Shown here: positions 39,046 to 51,420 of the stretch, piece by piece
How the letters are laid out: each line of letters opens with the position of its first letter
How positions within the stretch are numbered: the first letter of the stretch is position 1
Source: Ornithinimicrobium sp. CNJ-824
GTDB taxonomy: Bacteria; Actinomycetota; Actinomycetes; Actinomycetales; Dermatophilaceae
NCBI RefSeq assembly: GCF_001942405.1
Contig: NZ_MKKA01000004.1
Coordinates: forward strand, 1-64,000
Direction: 5' to 3'
DNA: 64,000 nt
Position numbers and translations under genes: made by a program
The notes under the pieces: model-generated
What the model saw: only the letters and a program-made list of their open reading frames with translations
Told to the model about the DNA's origin: nothing
Database searches by the model: none

Positions 39046-39115
39046 GCGAACTCCTTGGTGGTGGTGGGAGCTGTGGTCGGACGGGCCGCGCGAGACCCTG
39101 CCACAGGAAGGTCGG

Positions 39116-39544
39116 TCACTGGACGGTGACGCCCATCGACCGGGCGGTGCCGGCGATGATCCTCTTGGCCATCTCGATGTCGGTGGCGTTGAGGTCCTGC
39201 ATCTTCATCTCGGCGATCTCGGTCAGCTGGGCGTCCGAGATGCTGGCGACCTTGGTCTTGTGCGGCTCGCCGGAGCCCTTGGGCACACCGGCGGCCTTCT
39301 TGATCAGCTCGGCGGCCGGCGGGGTCTTGGTCACGAAGGTGAACGAGCGGTCCTCGTACACCGTGATCTCGACCGGGATGACGTTGCCGCGCTGGGACTC
39401 CGTCGCGGCGTTGTACGCCTTGACGAACTCCATGATGTTGACACCGTGCTGGCCCAGCGCGGGGCCGACGGGGGGCGCGGGGGTGGCCGCACCGGCCTGG
39501 ATCTGCAGCTTGATGAAGCCGGAGACCTTCTTCTTGGGGGGCAT
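39116..39544 (-). CDS. rplK: 50S ribosomal protein L11
   Basis: 142 residues. [20 protein letters not shown], then [19 protein letters not shown] with the conserved proline-rich N-terminal segment. L11 binds the thiostrepton loop of 23S rRNA and is needed for RelA activation. The start is set by the family N-terminus; longer in-frame codons come from the nusG region. Confidence 0.98.
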   Translation of the reverse strand: MPPKKKVSGFIKLQIQAGAATPAPPVGPALGQHGVNIMEFVKAYNAATESQRGNVIPVEITVYEDRSFTFVTKTPPAAELIKKAAGVPKGSGEPHKTKVASISDAQLTEIAEMKMQDLNATDIEMAKRIIAGTARSMGVTVQ

Positions 39545-39636
39545 GTGCCTCTCCTTGGGGGTCGTGGGCCGACGCCGTGGGCGATGACCCGGTTGCATGC
39601 CCGGCGCCGGTCGGCGTCGGGCGGAGGTCGCAGCGG

Positions 39637-40482
39637 CTAGAGCTTGGCGACCTGGTTGAAGGACAGCTCGACCGGGGTCTCGCGGCCGAAGATGGACACG
39701 AGCACCTTGAGCTTGTTGCTCTCGGGGATGATCTCGGAGATCGTCGCCGGCAGGGTCTCGAAGGGCCCTTCCATGACGGTGACGGACTCGCCGACCTCGA
39801 AGTCCACCGGGGTGCCGGTCGCGGCACCGCCCGCAGCGGCGCCGGAGGCGGCTGCGCCGGAGGCGCCGGCGGTCCCGCCTGCCGAGGGGGTCTCGAAGGT
39901 GGGCGCCAGCATGGAGACGACCTCGTCGATGCTCAGCGGCACCGGCTGGTGGGCGTTGCCGACGAAGCCGGTGACGCCCGGCGTGTGCCGCACGGCGCCC
40001 CAGGACTCGTCGGTGAGGTCCATCCGGACCAGCACGTAGCCGGGCATCCGCACGCGGCGCACCTGCTTGCGCTGGCCGTTCTTGATCTCGGTGACCTCCT
40101 CCATGGGGACCTCCACCTCGAAGATGTAGTCCTCCATGTTGAGGCTGGTGATCCGGGTCTCGAGGTTGTGCTTGACCCGGTTCTCGTAGCCGGCGTAGGA
40201 GTGCACGACGTACCAGTCGCCGAACTTGCCCCGCAGGACGGACTTGAACTCCTCCAGCGGGTCGGCCGGTTCGTCGTCGGCGACCTCCGCGTCGTCGGCG
40301 GCGTCCTCGTCCTCGACGGTCTGCGGGTCCTCCTCGGCGGTCTGGGGGTCGTCCTCGGCGTCGTCGAAGCGCTCGGCCGCCGCCAGGTCGGCCTCCTGCA
40401 CGGACTGCTCGGCGCTGCCCTCGTCGACGGAGGGGTCGCCGGCGCCCAGGCGGACGTCGGTCTCGGGGGTCTGCTCGGCCAT
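39637..40482 (-). CDS. nusG: Transcription factor NusG with acidic N-terminal extension
   Basis: 281 residues against ~180 in E. coli. Residues 1-80 are acidic and low in complexity, with DPQT repeated. The NGN domain (about 85-190) starts [20 protein letters not shown]; a ~25-residue Gly/Ala linker follows; the KOW domain contains [20 protein letters not shown]. NusG binds RNA polymerase and links it to S10 or Rho. Extensions are usual in actinobacteria; the Gly/Ala linker is longer than I expect. Confidence 0.96.
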   Translation of the reverse strand: MAEQTPETDVRLGAGDPSVDEGSAEQSVQEADLAAAERFDDAEDDPQTAEEDPQTVEDEDAADDAEVADDEPADPLEEFKSVLRGKFGDWYVVHSYAGYENRVKHNLETRITSLNMEDYIFEVEVPMEEVTEIKNGQRKQVRRVRMPGYVLVRMDLTDESWGAVRHTPGVTGFVGNAHQPVPLSIDEVVSMLAPTFETPSAGGTAGASGAAASGAAAGGAATGTPVDFEVGESVTVMEGPFETLPATISEIIPESNKLKVLVSIFGRETPVELSFNQVAKL

Positions 40483-40550
40483 GCCCTACTTCCTCATACG
40501 GTGTCGTCGTCGCGACCACGGTCGCGGCGCGGGTGCTCGGGTGCTGCTGG

Positions 40551-40799
40551 TCAGGAGGCGAACACGACGCCCATCAGCCAGCGGAAGATCTGGTCCAGGC
40601 CGAACACGTAGCCCATGACCGCCGCGACGAAGACGAGCACCACGATGGTGTAGGTGATCAGCTCCTGCCGCGTCGGCTGGACGACCTTGCGCAGCTCGGC
40701 CAGAACCTGCTCGACGAAGGACGACGGGCGGGCAGGCTGACCGGTGCCGGTCGGGCCGCCACGCGCGACACCCTCGGTGTCGTGGGCCGGGTTCGCCAC
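40551..40799 (-). CDS. secE: Preprotein translocase subunit SecE
   Basis: 82 residues from a GTG start. A polar N-terminus, then the amphipathic helix [20 protein letters not shown] and one membrane segment ([20 protein letters not shown]). This single-span form clamps SecY. It is between tRNA-Trp and nusG, the standard actinobacterial order. Confidence 0.96.
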   Translation of the reverse strand: MANPAHDTEGVARGGPTGTGQPARPSSFVEQVLAELRKVVQPTRQELITYTIVVLVFVAAVMGYVFGLDQIFRWLMGVVFAS

Positions 40800-40867
40800 G
40801 GATCGCCTCTCCTCGTGCTGTAGATGATGCGCGGCCGGCGTCCGGACCTCGGACCCGACCGCTCGCG

Positions 40868-40940
40868 CAGGGCATGAGGGACTCGAACCCCCAACCGCCG
40901 GTTTTGGAGACCGGTGCTCTACCAATTGAGCTAATGCCCT
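40868..40940 (-). tRNA. trpT: tRNA-Trp (CCA)
   Basis: 73 nt. The 7-bp acceptor stem AGGGCAT/ATGCCCT, D-loop AGCTCAATTGGTAGAGC, anticodon loop CTCCAAA with anticodon CCA, and T-loop GGTTCGAGTCC are all visible on the minus strand. 3' CCA is not encoded. It directly precedes secE. Confidence 0.97.
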
Positions 40941-41048
40941 TCACCGGGTGCGCTGCGCCGACCGCCGCGGGGTGGCAGGCTGGCGCACGGTGCGAACACC
41001 CGAACAGGCAGTCTACGTGAGCCCCTCCCCAGGTGCAAAGATGGGCGG

Positions 41049-42272
41049 GTGAGCGAGCAGACCCAGACCCCCAGGACCCGCATCTCCGCCCGGATCGGCT
41101 CCATCGCCGAGTCCGCCACCCTGGCGGTGGACGCCCGGGCCAAGGCGCTCAAGGCCGAGGGCCGACCGGTCATCGGTTTCGGCGCGGGCGAGCCCGACTT
41201 CCCCACCCCCGACTACGTCGTGGAGGCGGCGGTCCAGGCGGCCCGCAACCCGGTCAACCATCGCTACTCCCCCGCCGGCGGCCTGCCCGACCTGAAGAAG
41301 GCTGTCGTGGCCAAGACGCAGCGCGACTCGGGGTATGCCGTGGAGCCGGCGAACGTGCTCGTCACCAACGGCGGGAAGCAGGCGGTCTACAACACCTTCG
41401 CCACCCTGCTCGACCCGGGCGACGAGGTCGTCCTGCCCACCCCCTACTGGACCACCTACCCGGAGGCGATCCGTCTCGCGGGCGGGGTTCCGGTGGAGGT
41501 CTTCGCCGGGGCCGACGCGGCATACCTGGTCACCGTCGAGCAGCTCGAGGCCGCCCGCACCGACCGCACCAAGGTGCTGCTCTTCTGCTCCCCGTCCAAC
41601 CCCACCGGTGCGGTCTACCCGCCCGAGCAGGTCGAGGCGATCGGCCGGTGGGCCCTGGAGCACGGCATCTGGGTGGTCACCGACGAGATCTACGAGCACC
41701 TCCTCTACGACGGGGCGCAGGCGCCCTCGATGCCGGTCGTCGTGCCCGAGCTGGCGGACACCTGCGTCGTGCTCAACGGGGTGGCCAAGACCTACGCGAT
41801 GACCGGCTGGCGGGTGGGCTGGATGATCGGCCCGACGGATGTCGTCAAGGCGGCGACCAACCTGCAGAGCCACGCCACCTCCAACGTCGCCAACGTCTCC
41901 CAGCGGGCGGCGATCGCCGCGCTGGAGGGGTCGCTGGACGCCGTCGACGAGATGCGCACGGCCTTCGACCGCCGGCGACGTCTCATGGTCGACATGCTCA
42001 ACCAGATCGAGGGGGTGCACTGCCCCGTGCCCCAGGGCGCCTTCTACGCCTACCCCTCGGTCGAGGGCGTGCTCGGCAAGGAGATCCGTGGCCGTACGCC
42101 GCGGACCTCCGCCGAGCTGGCCGCCCTCATCCTCGACGAGGTCGAGGTCGCGGTCGTGCCCGGCGAGGCGTTCGGACCCAGCGGCTACCTGCGGCTGAGC
42201 TACGCCCTGGGCGACGACGACCTCACCGAGGGCGTCGGCCGGATCCAGGCGCTGCTGGGCGAGGCCCGCTGA
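41049..42272 (+). CDS. aspC: Pyridoxal-phosphate aspartate/aromatic aminotransferase
   Basis: 407 residues of the fold-type I class I/II family. [20 protein letters not shown] near the start binds substrate; NPTG in [15 protein letters not shown] and the PLP lysine in [16 protein letters not shown] are clear; [11 protein letters not shown]-like end includes the substrate-binding arginine. It probably makes aspartate from oxaloacetate and glutamate, and may use prephenate or aromatic acids. The gene is divergent from secE and only ~110 nt from tRNA-Trp; it converges on argG, which consumes aspartate. Confidence 0.9.
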   Translation: MSEQTQTPRTRISARIGSIAESATLAVDARAKALKAEGRPVIGFGAGEPDFPTPDYVVEAAVQAARNPVNHRYSPAGGLPDLKKAVVAKTQRDSGYAVEPANVLVTNGGKQAVYNTFATLLDPGDEVVLPTPYWTTYPEAIRLAGGVPVEVFAGADAAYLVTVEQLEAARTDRTKVLLFCSPSNPTGAVYPPEQVEAIGRWALEHGIWVVTDEIYEHLLYDGAQAPSMPVVVPELADTCVVLNGVAKTYAMTGWRVGWMIGPTDVVKAATNLQSHATSNVANVSQRAAIAALEGSLDAVDEMRTAFDRRRRLMVDMLNQIEGVHCPVPQGAFYAYPSVEGVLGKEIRGRTPRTSAELAALILDEVEVAVVPGEAFGPSGYLRLSYALGDDDLTEGVGRIQALLGEAR

Positions 42273-42309
42273 CCCGGTCGGGCGACCGGAGGCCGGACGG
42301 CCCGAGGCA

Positions 42310-42361
42310 ACGAAAGTCGCCCGGAGCAGGGGAAATCTCCCCCGTTCCGGGCGACTTTCGT
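42310..42361. terminator. Bidirectional terminator between aspC and argG
   Basis: Perfect 16-bp arms (42310-42325 and 42346-42361) beginning ACGAAAGTCGCC, with an inner GGGG/CCCC stem. AAAG at one foot and CTTTC at the other give short U-tracts both ways, fitting two convergent genes. Confidence 0.9.
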
Positions 42362-42375
42362 CGTTTCCAGCGATG

Positions 42376-44952
<2,577 letters not shown>

Positions 44953-44997
44953 CGGCACCGAGGAGCACCGTGGGTGGCCCCGCGGACGGGGCGGACC

Positions 44998-46167
44998 TCA
45001 GAGCTGCAGACCGACCAGCACCGGCTCGTTGACCAGGCGCACGCCGAACGCCTCGTCGACGCCGTCGCGCACCTCCCGCGCCACCTGGAGCACGTCCTCG
45101 GCCCGCGCGGAGCCGCGGTTGGTCAGGGCCAGGGTGTGCTTGGTCGACAGCCCGGCCGACCGCCCGTCGCGGGTGGCGTACCCCTTGCCGAAGCCGGCCC
45201 TCTCGATCAGCCAGGCCGCCGAGGTCTTGACGTGCTCCTCGTCGCCGCCGGGGAACTCCGGCGGGGCGGGCGCGTCGGGGCCGAGCCGTGCGGCCGCCCG
45301 TGCCCGCAGCCGGGCCATCTCGTCGAGCCCGAGGACCGGGTTGGTGAAGAACGACCCGCAGGACCAGGTGTCGTGGTCGCCCGCCTCGAGCACCATGCCG
45401 CGGCGCCGCCGCTGCTCGAGCACGGCGGCCCGGGCGTCGGCCAGGGGGACTCGCTCCCCCAGGGCGATCCCCAGGCCGTCCGCGAGCGCGGCGTACCGGA
45501 CCGGCTGGGACAGCTCGGTCGGGCGCAACGAGAAGGTGACCGAGAGGACGACGTGGCGCGGCGTGACGGCACCGCCGGGCGCGCCCTCCCCCAGCATCGA
45601 CTCCTTGAGGACCGAGTGCCGGTAGGAGAACTGCAGGTCCGCGGCGAAGAGGGTCCGGACCCGTTGCTCGACGCGGTCCCATACCCGGACCGAGGCGATG
45701 GTCTGCGCGACCTCCTGGCCGTAGGCACCGACGTTCTGCACGGGGGTCGCCCCGGTGGAACCGGGGATGCCGGAGAGGGCCTCGATGCCCGACCACCCGT
45801 GCTCGACCGCGTGCGCCACCACGTCGTCCCAGACCTCGCCGGCGGCGACCGTGGCGGTCACTCCCCCGCAGGCGCTGTCGTGGGGCACCTCGATCCCCGA
45901 CGTGCGGACGTGGACGACCGTCCCGGGGAAGCCCTCGTCGGCCACCAGCAGGTTGGACCCGCCGCCGACGACCAGCAGCGGCTCGCCCGCCGCGTCGACC
46001 TCCCGCACCGCCTCGACCAGCTCGGTCTCGGTGGTGACGGGGACGAGCCGGCGCGGCGGCCCGCCGACGTGCATCGTGGTCAGGTCGGCGAGGGAAGGGT
46101 ATGCCGTGCCGCCCCCTCCGGCGGCGGTGCCGGGGTCCACGGGGGCGGATCCCTGGGGAGCGGTCAT
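44998..46167 (-). CDS. murB: UDP-N-acetylmuramate dehydrogenase MurB
   Basis: 389 residues. FAD-binding GGGSNLLVADEGFPGTVVHV, the loop ALSGIPGSTGATPVQNVGAY, and the catalytic serine in CGSFFTNPVLGL. It reduces enolpyruvyl-UDP-GlcNAc to UDP-MurNAc in peptidoglycan synthesis, using NADPH. Start at ATG 46167 overlaps the hadB-like stop by 4 nt (ATGA); the upstream open frame is noise. A ~25-residue Gly/Pro N-terminus precedes LTTMHVGG. Confidence 0.95.
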   Translation of the reverse strand: MTAPQGSAPVDPGTAAGGGGTAYPSLADLTTMHVGGPPRRLVPVTTETELVEAVREVDAAGEPLLVVGGGSNLLVADEGFPGTVVHVRTSGIEVPHDSACGGVTATVAAGEVWDDVVAHAVEHGWSGIEALSGIPGSTGATPVQNVGAYGQEVAQTIASVRVWDRVEQRVRTLFAADLQFSYRHSVLKESMLGEGAPGGAVTPRHVVLSVTFSLRPTELSQPVRYAALADGLGIALGERVPLADARAAVLEQRRRRGMVLEAGDHDTWSCGSFFTNPVLGLDEMARLRARAAARLGPDAPAPPEFPGGDEEHVKTSAAWLIERAGFGKGYATRDGRSAGLSTKHTLALTNRGSARAEDVLQVAREVRDGVDEAFGVRLVNEPVLVGLQL

Positions 46168-46574
46168 GCGCGGACCACGGCCTGGCACCGGCCGAGGACC
46201 TTCCGTCCTCCGCTGGTGACGGTCAGCTCGAGGGTCTGGGTGCCCGCGGCCTCGTCGGTCCTCTTCACGGCTCCCTCGACGTGGATCTCGACCGTCGCGT
46301 CCTCGGGCACCACGACCATGCCGGTGAACTTCGTGGAGCAGGACAGCACCCTGCCGGGGTCGCCGCCGACGTAGGCGGTGACGACGTCGAGCGCGGCGCC
46401 CATCGTCCACATGCCGTGCGCGATGACGTCCTCGAGCCCGGCCGCGCGGGCGGCGGCGGTGTCCTGGTGGATCGGGTTCTGGTCCCCGGAGGCGGCGGCG
46501 TAGTCGAGGAGGCGGGCGCGGTCGACGGGGACCGTGCGGGTCAGCGCGGCAGCGTCGGTGGTCAGCTCGCTCAT
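46164..46574 (-). CDS. MaoC-type dehydratase, HadB-like subunit
   Basis: 136 residues with the hydratase-2 motif SGDQNPIHQD and the downstream IAHGMWTMGAAL. This is the catalytic hot-dog subunit of a (3R)-hydroxyacyl dehydratase; in mycobacteria HadAB/HadBC elongate fatty acids for mycolates, but the pair also exists in actinobacteria without mycolates. Its ATG overlaps the hadA-like stop by one base. Confidence 0.85.
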   Translation of the reverse strand: MSELTTDAAALTRTVPVDRARLLDYAAASGDQNPIHQDTAAARAAGLEDVIAHGMWTMGAALDVVTAYVGGDPGRVLSCSTKFTGMVVVPEDATVEIHVEGAVKRTDEAAGTQTLELTVTSGGRKVLGRCQAVVRA

Positions 46575-47020
46575 CAGGACTCCCCCCGGACGACGATCGT
46601 GGAGGTGACGGTCGTCACCGGCCGACCGCCGTCGTCGGTCAGCTCGACGCGGGTGGAGACCATGCCGTGCCCACCGGCCTCGCGCATGCGGTCCACGTGC
46701 AGCACGCCGGTGAGGACGTCGCCGGCGACGATCGGCCGGTGGTGGGTGAAGCCCTCCTCGCCGTGGACGACCCGGGTGAAGTCGATGCCGGCCTCGGGGT
46801 CCTGGACGAGCTGCGCCTCGCACCGCTGCGCGAGCCGGACGGCGAAGGTCGGCGGGGCGACGACGTCGCGGTGCCCCAGCGCCTGCGCGGCCGCCGGGTC
46901 GCGGTGGGCCGCAGCGGTGGCGCCGACGGCGGCGGCGAAGTCGGCGATCTCCTCGCGGCTGACCGGGAACGGTCCGGCCGGCGGGTACTCCCGGCCGGCG
47001 AAGTCGGTGTTGAGGGCCAT
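46574..47020 (-). CDS. MaoC/FAS1-type dehydratase N-terminal subunit, HadA-like
   Basis: 148 residues, starting MALNTDFAGREYPPAGPFPV, with VAPPTFAVRLAQRCEAQLVQ and FTHHRPIVAGDVLTGVLHVD. It has the hot-dog fold of the non-catalytic, substrate-holding partner. It lies between rpmG and the HadB-like gene, exactly as in the mycobacterial rpmG2-hadA-hadB order. Confidence 0.85.
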   Translation of the reverse strand: MALNTDFAGREYPPAGPFPVSREEIADFAAAVGATAAAHRDPAAAQALGHRDVVAPPTFAVRLAQRCEAQLVQDPEAGIDFTRVVHGEEGFTHHRPIVAGDVLTGVLHVDRMREAGGHGMVSTRVELTDDGGRPVTTVTSTIVVRGES

Positions 47021-47149
47021 GCGCGTCAGCCTATCGGGGCGGGTGCGGCGGTCCCGGTGCGACGTCGACGCCCGGCGGCGCACGTCATACCCGGGGACGA
47101 CGAAGGCCGTCACCCTCCTGGGGTGACGGCCTCGTGTGGCGCAGCAGCG

Positions 47150-47317
47150 TCAGCGGGTCTCGCGGTGGGCGGTGTGCTTGCCGCAGCGGGGGCAGAACTT
47201 CGCCATCTCGAGCCGGTCGGGGTTGTTGCGCCGGTTCTTCTTGGTGATGTAGTTCCGCTCCTTGCACTCGGTGCACGCCAAGGTGATCTTGGGGCGGATG
47301 TCGGTGCTCTTGGCCAC
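47150..47317 (-). CDS. rpmG: 50S ribosomal protein L33, zinc form
   Basis: 55 residues from a GTG start: [20 protein letters not shown], then [20 protein letters not shown]. Two C-x2-C pairs (CTEC, CPRC) bind zinc. It is downstream of tRNA-Met and tRNA-Thr, as in M. tuberculosis. Confidence 0.96.
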   Translation of the reverse strand: MAKSTDIRPKITLACTECKERNYITKKNRRNNPDRLEMAKFCPRCGKHTAHRETR

Positions 47318-47359
47318 GGTGCAACCTGCTCTCGAGACGATGGGGTGGTGCTGTCGGGG

Positions 47360-47436
47360 TGGTAGCGGGAGCGGGGCTCGATCCCGCGACCTCACGATTA
47401 TGAGTCGTGCGCTCTAACCAGCTGAGCTATCCCGCC
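47360..47436 (-). tRNA. metT: tRNA-Met (CAU), elongator
   Basis: 77 nt with an encoded CCA end. GGCGGGA/TCCCGCT acceptor, D-arm AGCTCAGCTGGTTAGAGC, anticodon loop CTCATAA with CAT, and T-arm GGTCGCGGGATCGAGCCC. The first base pair is G-T (G-U) rather than mismatched C-A, so it is the elongator, not the initiator. Confidence 0.95.
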
Positions 47437-47469
47437 TCGGGCGGCGATCCTGACGGATCGTCCTGCCAG

Positions 47470-47542
47470 AGCCCCCAAACGGAATCGAACCGTTGACCTT
47501 CTCCTTACCATGGAGACGCTCTGCCGACTGAGCTATGGGGGC
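47470..47542 (-). tRNA. thrT: tRNA-Thr (GGU)
   Basis: 73 nt. Acceptor GCCCCCA/TGGGGGC, D-arm TAGCTCAGTCGGCAGAGC, anticodon stem TCTCC/GGAGA with loop ATGGTAA (anticodon GGT), T-loop GGTTCGATTCC. CCA is not encoded. The thrT-metT-rpmG order is conserved in actinobacteria. Confidence 0.96.
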
Positions 47543-47651
47543 GGGCTGTCGTTCCTGCCGGCCAACCGGCCCGCAGGCAGCGATCCGCAACTTTACACGA
47601 CCGTGCCGGGCAGTCCAAAACCCGACCGCCCGGCACGGTCGCCGGCCCGGA

Positions 47652-48598
47652 TCAGCCGTGCTCGGCGTCCCGGCCGGTGGCCGCGGGAGCCGCGGTGACC
47701 TGCATGGTCAGGTGCAGCCTGCCCCCGTCACGGTCGGTGACCGCGAACCGGCCGCCGTCGCCTGGAGCTCGCCGCGCAGGACGACGGTCGAGGGCAGCAG
47801 GACCGGCTTGACGAACTGCACCTCGACGGTGGCCACCTCCGGGACCCTCGACCTGGCCGCGGCGAGGACCCGGGCGTGGGTCCACATGCCGTGGGCGATC
47901 GCGCGCGGGAAGCCGAGCGCCTTGGCGGTCAGCCCCGTGAGGTGGATCGGGTTGGCGTCGCCGGAGACGGCGGCGTAGCGGCGCCCCAGGCCGGCCGGCA
48001 ACCGCCAGCGGGCCATCTCGGTGGTCGGCAGCCCACGGTCCTCGGCCTCCGCGCCCGCCACCTCCGGGGCGGCGCCTCCGTCGGATCCCCCCTGGCCCAC
48101 GGACGTGGCCTCCTGGGGGGAGGACGTGCGGGCCAGGTAGGTGCTGCGGCCCTCCCAGACCACCTCGTCGCCCACGCGGACCTCGCCGCACAGGTCGACG
48201 GTGCTGCCCCGGCGGTGCGGCCGGACGTTCTCGGCCCAGCTGGACAGCACCAGGGTCTCGGCGGCCCGCACCGGTCGGTGCAGCGTCATGGTGTTGGCCA
48301 CGTGCACCATCCCGACCATCGGAAACGGGAACGACCGGTCGGCCATCAGCTGCACCTGGAGGGGGAAGGTGAGCACGGGCAGCCACGTGGCCGGCACGGT
48401 GTCGCCCAGGACGTCGCCGGTGACCTCGCAGTAGTCCCGCAGGCGGGCGAGGTCCTGCTCGACGCCGGGCAGGACGAGCCGGTGGCTCGGCAGGGCCCCG
48501 TCGGCCCCCGTGCGGCCGCGGCTGGTGACCACGGCCCGGGCCAGGAGCGCGGGGATGCGGGGCGGTCCGTCGAGCAGACGGACGTCGACGTCGGTCAT
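47652..48598 (-). CDS. MaoC-family (R)-enoyl hydratase, HtdX-like, C-terminal frameshift
   Basis: About 315 residues once repaired. The N-terminal hot-dog half has FPMVGMVHVANTMTLHRPVR; the C-terminal half has the hydratase motif SGDANPIHLTGL with IAHGMWTHARVLA. At about 47757 one base is missing: the frame moves from GELQATA to GRFAVTDRDGGRLHLTMQVT. It should hydrate trans-2-enoyl thioesters to (3R)-hydroxyacyl thioesters. The ATG overlaps the fabG4-like stop by one base. Neighbours and domain layout match M. tuberculosis htdX. Confidence 0.85.
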
Positions 48599-50019
48599 CA
48601 CGCCCCCAGCTGCGACTGGCCGCAGACCCGCAGCACCCGGCCGGTCACGGCGGCGCTGGCGGGCTGGGCGAACCAGGCGATCGTCTCGGCGACGTCGACC
48701 GGCCGGCCGCCCTGCTGCAGGGAGTTGATCCGTCGGCCGATCTCCCGGGTGGCCACCGGGATCTTCGCCGTCATCTCGGTCTCGATGAACCCGGGAGCGA
48801 CGGCGTTGACGGTGATGCCACGGGCGCCCAGCCGCTCGTCCGCGCCCATCGCCCGGACCAGGCCGATCACGCCGGCCTTGGAGGCAGCGTAGTTGGCCTG
48901 GCCGCGGTTGCCGGCGATGCCGGAGGTGGAGGCGACGCCGACGATCCGTCCGCCGTCGTCCAGCCCGCCGGGCAGGTCGGGGTCGAGCAGGACCTCGTTG
49001 ATCCGGACCTGGGCTGCCAGGTTGACCTCCAGCACGCTGCCCCACCGCTCCTCGTCGGTGTTGACCAGCAGGCGGTCGCGGGTGATGCCCGCGTTGTGCA
49101 CGATCGTGTGGATGCGTGCGGCGTCGCCGAACCGCTGGGCCACGTGGCCGGCGATGCGCTGCCCGGCGCCGGCGGCGGTGATGTCCAGCTGGAGGGCGGT
49201 GCCGCCGATGCGGTTGGCCACCTGGGACAGGCCCTCGCCGCCGGCCGGGACGTCGACCGCCACGACCATGGCCCCGTCCCGGGCGAAGGTCTCGGCGATG
49301 CTCGCGCCGATGCCACGACCGGCGCCGGTGACCACGACCACCTGGCCCTCGAAGGGCCGCTGGGAGGTGATCTCGCGGACGCGTGCCTCGTCGGCGTGGC
49401 CGACGTGCAGCACCTGCCCGGAGACGTAGGCCGACCGTCCCTCCAGGAGGAAGGACAGGGTCGAGGCCAGGTCGGTCGCGGTGGTGGGGGCGTCGGTGAG
49501 CAGGTCGACGCGCACCAGGTTGGCGGTCGCGCCCTTGCGCAGCTCCTTGCCCACGCTGCGGACCACGCCCTCGAGGGCCTGCTGGACGGCGACCGCCACG
49601 GGACCGCCGGCCGTCTCCGGCTCGACGCCCACGACGACCACCCGGCCGGAGGCCTCGAGGGCCCTGAGCGCGGGACGCAGGACCCCCCGGAGAGCCTCCA
49701 GGTCCTCGATGGCGGTCGCGGCGGTCGCGTCGACGAGCACCGCGCCGACCGCGCCGGGGTAGGGCGCCGGCACCTGCCGGGTCCTGCCCTCGTCGGTCGT
49801 CTCGGTCACCCGCGTCTGCGGCGTGTCGACCAGCGCGTCGTCGGCGGCCACCCCCAGGACGTCCAGGGTCCGGCGCACGAGGGTCGGCGCCCCGCCGGCG
49901 GCACCGACGACGACCGGGCCGGTCGGCAGGTCCCGGCCGCGGCGCAGCCGGGTGGGCTGGGGGACGCCCAGCTGACGGGCGAGCGGGTTGGACGTGAGCA
50001 GCTGCACGAGGTCGGCCAT
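48598..50019 (-). CDS. High-molecular-weight 3-oxoacyl-ACP/CoA reductase, FabG4-like
   Basis: 473 residues, twice a normal FabG. Residues 1-210 form a degenerate N-terminal Rossmann-like domain; 224-473 is a full short-chain reductase with VTGAGRGIGAS (230-240), Ser364 in VASTSG, and Y377-x3-K381 in NYAASKAG. FabG4 of mycobacteria has this arrangement and uses NADH with long-chain CoA substrates. It lies between HtdX-like and FadA2-like genes, 2 nt after the latter, so all three should be co-expressed. Confidence 0.9.
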   Translation of the reverse strand: MADLVQLLTSNPLARQLGVPQPTRLRRGRDLPTGPVVVGAAGGAPTLVRRTLDVLGVAADDALVDTPQTRVTETTDEGRTRQVPAPYPGAVGAVLVDATAATAIEDLEALRGVLRPALRALEASGRVVVVGVEPETAGGPVAVAVQQALEGVVRSVGKELRKGATANLVRVDLLTDAPTTATDLASTLSFLLEGRSAYVSGQVLHVGHADEARVREITSQRPFEGQVVVVTGAGRGIGASIAETFARDGAMVVAVDVPAGGEGLSQVANRIGGTALQLDITAAGAGQRIAGHVAQRFGDAARIHTIVHNAGITRDRLLVNTDEERWGSVLEVNLAAQVRINEVLLDPDLPGGLDDGGRIVGVASTSGIAGNRGQANYAASKAGVIGLVRAMGADERLGARGITVNAVAPGFIETEMTAKIPVATREIGRRINSLQQGGRPVDVAETIAWFAQPASAAVTGRVLRVCGQSQLGA

Positions 50020-50021
50020 GG

Positions 50022-51314
50022 TCAGCACCCTTCCAGGATCGCGACGACGCCCTGGCCGCCGGCGGCACAGATGGAGACGAGCCCGCGCGAGCCCGGGCCC
50101 TTCTCGTGGAGCAGCTTGGCCAGGGTGGCCACGATGCGGCCGCCGGTGGCGGCGAAGGGGTGCCCCGCGGCGAGCGAGGACCCGTGGACGTTGAGCCTGG
50201 AGCGGTCGATCGAGCCCAGCGGGGCGTCCAGACCGAGCCGGTCGCGGGCGAACTCCTCGCTCTCCCACGCGGCCAGGGTGGCCAGGACCGTGGAGGCGAA
50301 CGCCTCGTGGATCTCGTAGTGGTCGAAGTCCTGCAGGCTCATCCCCTGCCGGGCCAGCAGCCGGGGGACGGCGTAGGCCGGGGCCATGAGCAGACCCTCG
50401 TCGCCGGAGACGTAGTCGACCGCGGCGACCTCGGCGTCGACGAAGCGGGCCAGGACGGGCAGGTGCCGCTCCTGGGCCCACTCGCGGCTGGACAGCAGGA
50501 CCGTGGCGGCCCCGTCGGACAGGGGCGTGGAGTTGCCCGCCGTCATGGTCGCGCCCTCGCCCTTGCCGAAGACCGGGCTGAGCGTGGCCAGCTTCTCCAC
50601 GGAGGTGTCCGGCCGCAGGCCCTCGTCGCGGGAGAGCCGCAGGAATCCGGTGGCCAGGTCGTCGAAGAAGCCCGCGTCCCACGCGGCGGCCAGGTTGTGG
50701 TGGCTCGCGGCGGCCAGCTCGTCCTGGGCCTCCCGGGTGATGCCCCACTCCTTGGCCGTGCGGGCCTGGTGCTCGCCCATGGACAGCCCCGTGCGCACCT
50801 CGGCGTTGCGGGGGGTCTCCGGGGCGAGGTCGCCGGGCCGGATGCCGGCCAGCGCCTTGACCCGGTCCAGGGGGGTCTTGGCCGCGCCGGCCTTCAGCAG
50901 CGCCTTGCGCAGGCCCTCGCCGACGGCGATCGGGGCGTCGCTGGCCGAGTCGACCCCGCCGGCGATGCCGGCCTCGATCTGGCCCAGGGTGATCTTGTTG
51001 GCCACCTGGATGACGGTCTCCAGGCCGGTGCCGCAGGCCTGCTGCAGGTCGTAGGCCGGGGTGGTCGGGTCCAGGGCCGAGCCGAGCACGGCCTCGCGGG
51101 TGAGGTTGAAGTCGCGCGAGTGCTTCAGCACGGCGCCGGCGGCGACCTCCCCCATCCGCTCGCCGGCCAGCCCGAAGCGGGCGACGAGGCCGTCGAGGGC
51201 CGCGGTGAGCATGGCCTGGTTGGACGCGGCGGCGTAGGCCCCGTTGGCCCTGCCGAACGGGATGCGGTTGCCGCCGACGACGACGGCGTCTCGCGGGGTG
51301 GGCTGGTCGGGCAT
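50022..51314 (-). CDS. Acetyl-CoA C-acyltransferase (thiolase), FadA2-like
   Basis: 430 residues. The acyl-accepting cysteine is C94 in DLQQACGTGLET; EIHEAFAS and GSSLAAGHPFAATGGR give the catalytic histidines; SICAAGGQG carries the second cysteine. It cleaves 3-ketoacyl-CoA or condenses acyl groups. First gene of the leftward operon, divergent from the TetR gene with about 106 nt between them. Confidence 0.92.
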   Translation of the reverse strand: MPDQPTPRDAVVVGGNRIPFGRANGAYAAASNQAMLTAALDGLVARFGLAGERMGEVAAGAVLKHSRDFNLTREAVLGSALDPTTPAYDLQQACGTGLETVIQVANKITLGQIEAGIAGGVDSASDAPIAVGEGLRKALLKAGAAKTPLDRVKALAGIRPGDLAPETPRNAEVRTGLSMGEHQARTAKEWGITREAQDELAAASHHNLAAAWDAGFFDDLATGFLRLSRDEGLRPDTSVEKLATLSPVFGKGEGATMTAGNSTPLSDGAATVLLSSREWAQERHLPVLARFVDAEVAAVDYVSGDEGLLMAPAYAVPRLLARQGMSLQDFDHYEIHEAFASTVLATLAAWESEEFARDRLGLDAPLGSIDRSRLNVHGSSLAAGHPFAATGGRIVATLAKLLHEKGPGSRGLVSICAAGGQGVVAILEGC

Positions 51315-51367
51315 CGACTCTCCTCGGGACGGGCCGGCACCGGGCCGGCACGACATGGGCGGAACAG

Positions 51368-51410
51368 GTATCCGGTACCGACTGTAGCCGATACGGCCGG
51401 TACACGGTAC
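51368..51410. promoter_or_regulatory. Operator region with repeated CGGTAC sites
   Basis: The divergent promoter region has CGGTAC at 51373-51378, 51398-51403 and 51405-51410, the first within palindrome CGGTACCG (51373-51380). GATACGG (51390-51396) and GTATCCGG (51368-51375) extend the symmetry. It is suited to binding by the adjacent TetR protein. No reliable -35/-10 pair was fixed. Confidence 0.55.
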
Positions 51411-51420
51411 TGTGAACCGC

